Positions 5,771 through 9,520 of a stretch of DNA of 9,520 nucleotides are shown here, piece by piece. Origin of the DNA: an uncultured Neisseria sp. (GTDB lineage Bacteria; Pseudomonadota; Gammaproteobacteria; Burkholderiales; Neisseriaceae); NCBI GenBank assembly GCA_927911515.1, contig CAKMQH010000055.1:1-9520 (forward strand), written 5' to 3'. Numbering within the stretch: the stretch's first letter is position 1; every line of letters starts with the position of its first letter. The position numbers were made by a program, and so were the translations under genes. Below the pieces are notes generated by a model. That model was not told where the DNA came from, did not search any database, and saw nothing but the letters and a program-made list of their open reading frames with translations.

Positions 5771-5808
5771 GGGTCGTCTGAAAGCTGCATGATGTTTTCA
5801 GACGACCT
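5771..5808. repeat. Inverted pair of DNA uptake sequences between divergent genes
   Basis: GGGTCGTCTGAA (5771-5782, plus, 11 of 12) and an exact minus-strand copy (5797-5808) form a 12-base inverted repeat with a 12-base loop. It sits between two genes that point away from each other, so it does not terminate either. Its right end overlaps a TATAAT box facing folP. Confidence 0.9.
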
Positions 5809-5813
5809 ATAAT
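5808..5813 (+). promoter_or_regulatory. Likely -10 box for folP, fused to a DUS
   Basis: A perfect TATAAT whose first T is the last base of the DUS at 5797-5808. It lies 30 bases before the folP ATG. No convincing -35 box is present at 16-18 bases upstream. Confidence 0.4.
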
Positions 5814-5843
5814 TTCGTCTTCATTATTTTACGGAACACCATC

Positions 5844-6697
5844 ATGACCACGCGCATCTGGCAGGCAGGCAGGTTTGAAATCGGTTTGGACAAGCCGAAA
5901 ATCATGGGTATCGTCAACCTGACGCCCGATTCTTTTCCGACGGCGGCGTATATTCGCAAAACGCCCAAACAGCCTTGGCACACGCCGAACAGCTTCTAAA
6001 GGAGGGCGCGGACATTCTCGACATCGGCGGCGAATCGACGCGGCCGGGTGCGGATTATGTTTCGCCTGAAGAAGAATGGGCGCGGGTTGCGCCTGTGTTG
6101 GCGGAAGTGGCAGGGTGGGGAGTTCCCGTCAGTTTGGACACGCGCCGCACGGTGATTATGGAAAAAGCGTTGGCGCTCGGCGGCGTCGATATTATTAATG
6201 ATATAGCGGCGTTGACCGACGAGGGCGCGGTCGAATTGCTGGCGCGTCAGGTGGATACGGGCATTTGCCTGATGCACATGCAGGGTTTGCCCGAAAACAT
6301 GCAGATTAATCCGAAATATCAAGATGTTGTCGGCGAAGTGGCGCGGTATTTGAAAGAGAGGGCGGCGGAATGTATCGCGGCAGGTATCGCCCCGCAACGC
6401 ATCGCGCTCGATCCAGGTTTCGGCTTCGGCAAAACCTTGCAACACAATATCGCGCTGATGCGGCATTTGCCCGAATTGATGACGGAAACGGGTTTTCCGC
6501 TGCTCATCGGCGTGTCGCGCAAACGCATGATAGGCGAACTGACCGGTGAGGCAGACGCGGCGGAACGCGTACACGGCAGCGTGGCGGCGGCGTTGGCTTC
6601 CGTAGCGCGCGGCGCGCAAATTGTGCGGGTGCATGATGTGAAGGCGACGGCGGATGCGTTGAAGGTGTGGGACGCCTTGGGGATTGCCGGCATTTAA
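5844..6697 (+). pseudogene. folP: Dihydropteroate synthase, frameshifted near its N-terminus
   Basis: FolP joins 6-hydroxymethyl-dihydropterin pyrophosphate to p-aminobenzoate in folate synthesis and is the sulfonamide target. Translation from the ATG at 5844 gives MTTRIWQAGRFEIGLDKPK and then IMGIVNLTPDSF, the pterin-site signature, but at 5933-5936 the frame breaks and soon stops. Adding one T to the TTTT run restores SDGGVYSQNAQTALAHAEQ and joins the downstream frame, giving 284 residues. The rest is intact: DILDIGGESTRPGA, SLDTRR, DIINDIAAL, CLMHMQG, DPGFGFGKT (dihydropterin and sulfonamide-binding region) and GVSRKR. As read, only a shortened product from the Met at 5975, without the first pterin loop, would be possible and is unlikely to work. 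Followed by glmM, as in many proteobacteria. Loss of one base in a T run may be a sequencing error. Confidence 0.9.
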
Positions 6698-6768
6698 TAG
6701 CTTCTGTTTTGGAAGCAAAAAAACACTTTGAAAATGAAATGTCGACAGCCCCTAAAATAGTGATAAAG

Positions 6769-6780
6769 AGGTCGTCTGAA
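6769..6780 (+). repeat. DNA uptake sequence between folP and glmM
   Basis: Exact AGGTCGTCTGAA, single copy, about 70 bases after the folP stop codon. Confidence 0.93.
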
Positions 6781-6920
6781 AACAAGTTTGGCGGTTTCAG
6801 AGACCCGTTTGTTTAATCCGGTTAACTTGTTTCGGGTTTTGATAAAATAAGAAACTATACCGCTCAGGCGTAATCTAATGACGCTAAACATAAATCCCAA
6901 CAGTTTTGCATAAAATTCCC

Positions 6921-6926
6921 TATACT
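6921..6926 (+). promoter_or_regulatory. Possible -10 box for glmM
   Basis: TATACT, 5 of 6 bases of consensus, 58 bases upstream of the glmM ATG. The -35 region is poor (CCAACA at 18-base spacing). The 287-base folP-glmM gap makes a separate promoter plausible, but TGATAAAAT near 6840 is an alternative. Confidence 0.28.
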
Positions 6927-6984
6927 GCCCGTTATGACATTTACGGGTAACCCCATTCTAAAAACATCCTCACGGAGTAAACTC

Positions 6985-8322
6985 ATGGCAAAAAAATATT
7001 TCGGCACGGACGGCGTGCGCGGCGAAGTCGGTCAATTTCCGATTACCCCCGATTTCGTATTGAAACTCGGTTATGCGGCGGGGCAGGTGTTGGTGCAGCA
7101 TGATGACGGGCAGAAGCCGACCGTCCTGATCGGCAAAGACACGCGTATTTCCGGCTACATGCTTGAAGCCGCGCTGGTGGCGGGTTTTACCGCCGCGGGT
7201 GTCAACGTCATCCAAACCGGCCCGCTGCCTACACCGGGCGTAGCTTATCTGACCCGTGCATTGCGTTTGTCCGCAGGCGTGATGATTTCCGCGTCGCACA
7301 ACGTGTATTCCGACAACGGCATCAAATTCTTTGCCGAAGGCGGCGTGAAACTGAGCGATGAAATCGAGTTGGAAATCGAAGCCAAAATCGACGAGGAAAT
7401 GAAAACCCAGCCGTCCGCCCGCCTCGGACGCGCCCGCCGCATCAACGGCGCGGACGACCGCTACATCGAATTCTGCAAATCCACCTTCCCCAGCCATTTG
7501 GATTTGCGCGGCCTGAAATTGGTGGTCGATACCGCGCATGGCGCAGGCTATGACGTTGCGCCCAAAGTTTTCCACGAACTCGGCGCGCAAGTCGTCAGCA
7601 TCGGCGACGAACCCAATGGCTACAACATCAACGAAAAATGCGGCGCGACCCATCCCAAAGCCTTGCAGGCCGCCGTATTGCAAAACGAAGCCGACTACGG
7701 CATCGCGTTGGACGGCGACGGCGACCGCCTGATGATGGTCGACCGAAACGGTAAAGTGTACGACGGCGACAGCCTGATTTACGTCATCGCCAAAGCCCGC
7801 GCCCGCGAAGGTATCAACATCGGCGGCGTGGTCGGTACGGTCATGACCAATATGGCAATGGAAATCGCCCTGAAAGAGCAGGGCGTCGATTTCTGCCGCG
7901 CCAAAGTCGGCGACCGCTATGTATTAGAACAGCTGAACCAACGCGGCTGGCTCATCGGCGGTGAAGCCAGCGGCCATATTTTGTGCATGGACAAACACAA
8001 CACCGGCGACGGCATCATCTCCGCGCTGCAGGTTTTGGCGGCGCTGCAAATCCTGAACCAAGACCTCGCCACCGTTTGCGCCGATTGGCAGCCGTATCCG
8101 CAAACCATGATCAACGTGCGCATCCAAAAAGGTCAGAAATGGCAGGAAGCCTCGAAAGACGTGTTGGCAGAAGTGGAAAAAGAACTCGAAGGCAAAGGCC
8201 GCGTCGTGTTGCGCGCATCGGGTACCGAGCCGGTCGTGCGCGTCATGGTCGAAGCGCGTCAGGCGGACTGGGCGAAAAAAGGCGCGGAACGCATCGCAGC
8301 AGCCATCACCGGCAAGCAGTAA
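6985..8322 (+). CDS. glmM: Phosphoglucosamine mutase
   Basis: GlmM interconverts glucosamine 6-phosphate and glucosamine 1-phosphate, feeding UDP-GlcNAc for peptidoglycan and lipooligosaccharide. The 445 residues equal the E. coli length. Domains in order: the N-terminal KKYFGTDGVRGEVGQ loop, the catalytic phosphoserine loop ISASHN with Ser104, the metal-binding DGDGDR with Asp243, Asp245 and Asp247, the sugar-binding GEASGH (326-331), and the C-terminal phosphate-binding RASGTEPVVRV (from residue 410). The ATG at 6985 is preferred over the in-frame ATG at 6934 because it has GGAG seven bases upstream and fits the family N-terminus. The folP-glmM order is common in proteobacteria. Intact, and needed for growth in most bacteria. 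Confidence 0.97.
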   Translation: MAKKYFGTDGVRGEVGQFPITPDFVLKLGYAAGQVLVQHDDGQKPTVLIGKDTRISGYMLEAALVAGFTAAGVNVIQTGPLPTPGVAYLTRALRLSAGVMISASHNVYSDNGIKFFAEGGVKLSDEIELEIEAKIDEEMKTQPSARLGRARRINGADDRYIEFCKSTFPSHLDLRGLKLVVDTAHGAGYDVAPKVFHELGAQVVSIGDEPNGYNINEKCGATHPKALQAAVLQNEADYGIALDGDGDRLMMVDRNGKVYDGDSLIYVIAKARAREGINIGGVVGTVMTNMAMEIALKEQGVDFCRAKVGDRYVLEQLNQRGWLIGGEASGHILCMDKHNTGDGIISALQVLAALQILNQDLATVCADWQPYPQTMINVRIQKGQKWQEASKDVLAEVEKELEGKGRVVLRASGTEPVVRVMVEARQADWAKKGAERIAAAITGKQ

Positions 8323-8365
8323 TGCCGTCGAAAAATCAATAGGTTTTTAGCAAACCTTGAAACTG

Positions 8366-8395
8366 CCGTCATTTCCGTACAAGCGGAAATGACGG
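8366..8395. repeat. dRS3-like hairpin repeat
   Basis: A perfect 12-base inverted repeat (CCGTCATTTCCG with CGGAAATGACGG, six-base loop). Its core ATTTCC-N8-GGAAAT has the layout of the neisserial dRS3 repeat ATTCCC-N8-GGGAAT with one changed pair. It directly abuts the Correia remnant. Confidence 0.6.
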
Positions 8396-8464
8396 TACAG
8401 TGGATTGATTTTAAATCAGGGCAAGGAGGAGAAAGCTATGTCGGTTTAAGGTTAATCCATTGTG
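8396..8464. mobile_element. Decayed, internally deleted Correia element (about 69 bases)
   Basis: The left end TACAGTGGATT, followed by AAATCAGGGCAAGG, and the right end TAATCCATTGTG match the two termini of a Correia element (TATAGTGGATTAA... and ...TTAATCCACTATA). The ends are inverted repeats over about 22 bases with 16 matches, and every mismatch is a transition. It is much shorter than the usual forms of about 105 and 155 bases. Confidence 0.68.
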
Positions 8465-8479
8465 TTTTTTTAGGATTCG

Positions 8480-8491
8480 AGGTCGTCTGAA
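8480..8491 (+). repeat. DNA uptake sequence in the glmM-dedA gap
   Basis: Exact AGGTCGTCTGAA. It faces the copy at 8546-8557 across 54 bases. Confidence 0.93.
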
Positions 8492-8543
8492 ACTCATCAG
8501 TCCATATTGTTCACGCCTATTTTCATAACCTGCCTTGTTATTT

Positions 8544-8572
8544 CTTTCAGACGACCCTATCTTTGGTAAAAT
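8544..8572 (+). promoter_or_regulatory. Extended -10 promoter of dedA
   Basis: TGG (8564-8566) followed by TAAAAT (8567-8572) is an extended -10. The -35 at 17-base spacing, CTTTCA, is weak and partly within a DUS. The start point would be near 8579, which rules out the longer reading frame beginning at 8535. Confidence 0.5.
8546..8557 (-). repeat. DNA uptake sequence, one end base changed, at the dedA promoter
   Basis: GGGTCGTCTGAA on the minus strand, 11 of 12. It overlaps the -35 region of the dedA promoter. Confidence 0.85.
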
Positions 8573-8596
8573 ACAACATTCAGTTCAAATGAATTT

Positions 8597-8604
8597 CCCC
8601 CCCC
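8597..8604 (+). repeat. Tract of eight C in the dedA leader
   Basis: A run of eight cytosines between the predicted transcription start and the dedA ATG. It lies within the possible extended reading frame starting at 8589. In Neisseria, C or G runs of about this length can change by slippage. Confidence 0.75.
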
Positions 8605-8627
8605 ACATTACAACCGACGGATACGCC

Positions 8628-9311
8628 ATGTTTGCCTTTTTAGAAGACCTTTTTGCCAATTACGGCTATGCAGCTGTGTTTTTCGTTTTGGTCATTTGCG
8701 GCTTTGGCGTACCGATTCCCGAAGATTTGACGCTGGTGACAGGCGGCGTGATTTCCGGCTTGGGGCACACCAATTCGCATTGGATGGTTGTCGTCGGTAT
8801 GCTCGGCGTGTTGGCGGGCGACGGATTTATGTTTGTCGCCGGACGCGTGTGGGGGCAGAAAATCCTTAAGTTCAAACCGATTGCCCGCGTGATGACGCCG
8901 AAGCGTTACGCGCAGGTGCAGGAGAAATTCGACAAATACGGCAACTGGGTATTGTTCGTCGCCCGCTTCATGCCCGGTTTGCGTACCGCCGTTTTCGTGA
9001 CCGCAGGCATCAGCCGCAAAGTTTCCTATACCCGCTTCATCCTGATGGATGGGCTTGCCGCGTTGATTTCCGTACCGGTGTGGATTTATTTGGGCGAATA
9101 CGGCGCAAACAACATCGATTGGCTGATGGCAAAAATGCACAGCCTGCAATCCGGCATCTTCGTTGTTTTGGGTATATTGGCAGTAGTTTTGGCATGGTTC
9201 TGGTGGAAAAAACGCCAACGCCTTCAGTTCTACCGTACCAAGTTGAGCGAAAAGCGGGCGGAGCGCAAAGCTGCCAAGGCAGCCAAAAAAGCCGCGCAAA
9301 GCGAACAATAA
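8628..9311 (+). CDS. DedA-family inner-membrane protein
   Basis: A 227-residue polytopic membrane protein of the DedA/VTT family, whose members act in envelope lipid handling; several are known to return undecaprenyl phosphate across the inner membrane, and others affect pH and drug tolerance. Visible motifs are GFGVPIPED (Glu32) with VTGG, AGDGFMFVAGR (Asp65), and the hallmark FVARFMPGLRTAVFVTAG with Arg113 and Arg119, the pair essential in E. coli relatives. Hydrophobic spans lie at about 14-30, 52-72, 105-128, 136-156 and 175-193. The tail after 194 is very basic and Ala/Lys-rich and probably cytoplasmic. The start at 8628 fits the family N-terminus but has only a weak ACGGA ahead of it; an in-frame ATG at 8589 would add 13 residues and span the C8 tract. 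Which lipid it moves is not known. Confidence 0.9.
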   Translation: MFAFLEDLFANYGYAAVFFVLVICGFGVPIPEDLTLVTGGVISGLGHTNSHWMVVVGMLGVLAGDGFMFVAGRVWGQKILKFKPIARVMTPKRYAQVQEKFDKYGNWVLFVARFMPGLRTAVFVTAGISRKVSYTRFILMDGLAALISVPVWIYLGEYGANNIDWLMAKMHSLQSGIFVVLGILAVVLAWFWWKKRQRLQFYRTKLSEKRAERKAAKAAKKAAQSEQ

Positions 9312-9450
9312 AATCAAGCACCCTGAAAAGTCTGCCGATATTCAATAGTTTCCGTGTTTTTTTATCCAAAGCGGTGTCTCCTGCGTTGGAAATTCTCGCA
9401 AGGCCTCTGACCTTGTTGCGGTTTCCGTCTTGAGTCTCACGCTTCGTGAA

Positions 9451-9520
9451 TATAGTGGATTAACAAAAATCAGGGACAAGGCGACGAAGCCGCAGAACAG
9501 TACAAATAGTACGGCAAGGC
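9451..9520 (+). mobile_element. Correia element (left end, cut by window edge)
   Basis: TATAGTGGATTAAC, followed by ATCAGGGACAAGGCGACG and a segment with CAGTACAAATAGTACGG, is the terminal inverted repeat and left body of a Correia element, a non-autonomous MITE-like repeat of Neisseria. It lies about 140 bases after dedA. Such elements can carry outward promoters and IHF sites; the window ends before the rest can be seen. The stretch between dedA and this element shows no gene and no clear terminator. Confidence 0.9.

Larger units (their letters stand above)
8323..8627. other. Repeat-rich intergenic region between glmM and dedA
   Basis: A gene-free stretch of 305 bases. From left to right it holds a small hairpin (AGGTTT at 8341-8346 with AAACCT at 8352-8357) lacking a U tract, a dRS3-like hairpin, a decayed Correia element, two facing uptake sequences, the dedA promoter and a run of eight C. 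I see no protein-coding gene in it. Confidence 0.7.

Noticed and set aside
5996..6718. 240-codon minus-strand frame opposite folP
   Set aside because: Antisense shadow rich in Arg and His; the plus-strand frame carries the real FolP motifs.
6700..6723. Hairpin GCTTC/GAAGC after folP as a terminator
   Set aside because: On the plus strand it is followed by a run of A, not T, and the stem has only five pairs.
6970..7683. 237-codon minus-strand frame opposite glmM
   Set aside because: Antisense shadow of a complete glmM.
8423..8449. AAGGAGG followed by an ATG in the glmM-dedA gap
   Set aside because: It opens only a three-codon frame and arises from the body of the Correia remnant.
8535..8627. 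Upstream extension of dedA from the ATG at 8535
   Set aside because: It starts before the predicted promoter -10 at 8567-8572 and encodes residues not typical of DedA N-termini.
8640..9317. 225-codon minus-strand frame opposite dedA
   Set aside because: Antisense shadow, His- and Gln-rich, without family motifs.
1..9520. CRISPR array, phage, or toxin-antitoxin system
   Set aside because: No regularly spaced repeats, no phage or toxin-like proteins, and nearly all coding space is explained by conserved genes.

Overview
The window is ordinary chromosomal DNA of a commensal Neisseria. The strongest evidence is the 12-mer AGGTCGTCTGAA, seen 13 times (10 exact, 3 with one changed end base), about once per 730 bases and almost always between genes. 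This is the DNA uptake sequence dialect (AG-mucDUS) known from the N. mucosa / N. sicca / N. macacae group, not the ATGCCGTCTGAA form of meningococcus and gonococcus. A Correia repeat at the right edge and a decayed, shortened one at 8396-8464 also fit Neisseria. Species cannot be fixed from this window.

Layout. (1) Positions 1-2915, minus strand: a tightly spaced run read as recO -> pdxJ -> acpS -> Nudix hydrolase -> start of a small membrane protein cut by the left edge. It joins recombination repair, pyridoxine phosphate synthesis, acyl carrier protein activation and nucleotide-pool cleaning. (2) 3183-4039, minus strand: a membrane-anchored di-heme cytochrome c5, broken by a one-base frameshift between its heme domains, with a clear sigma70-type promoter and an intrinsic terminator. 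(3) 4326-4401, plus strand: tRNA-Arg(CCG) with encoded CCA, its own likely promoter and a hairpin terminator. (4) 4506-5699, minus strand: a class I aromatic/aspartate aminotransferase (TyrB type). (5) Divergent from it, 5844-6697: folP (dihydropteroate synthase), broken by loss of one T in a short T run, then glmM (phosphoglucosamine mutase) at 6985-8322. (6) An intergenic region of about 300 bases full of repeats, then a DedA-family membrane protein (8628-9311) and the first 70 bases of a Correia element.

The genes are mostly housekeeping and I see no phage, CRISPR, toxin-antitoxin or novel multi-gene system. The points worth a second look are the two frameshifts in genes that are normally intact, an eight-C tract between the dedA promoter and its likely start, DUS copies that abut promoters, a DUS that supplies a stop codon, a tRNA terminator built from a decayed DUS pair of another dialect, and the Correia remnant. 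Motif readings and promoters are by eye; no alignment or search was run.
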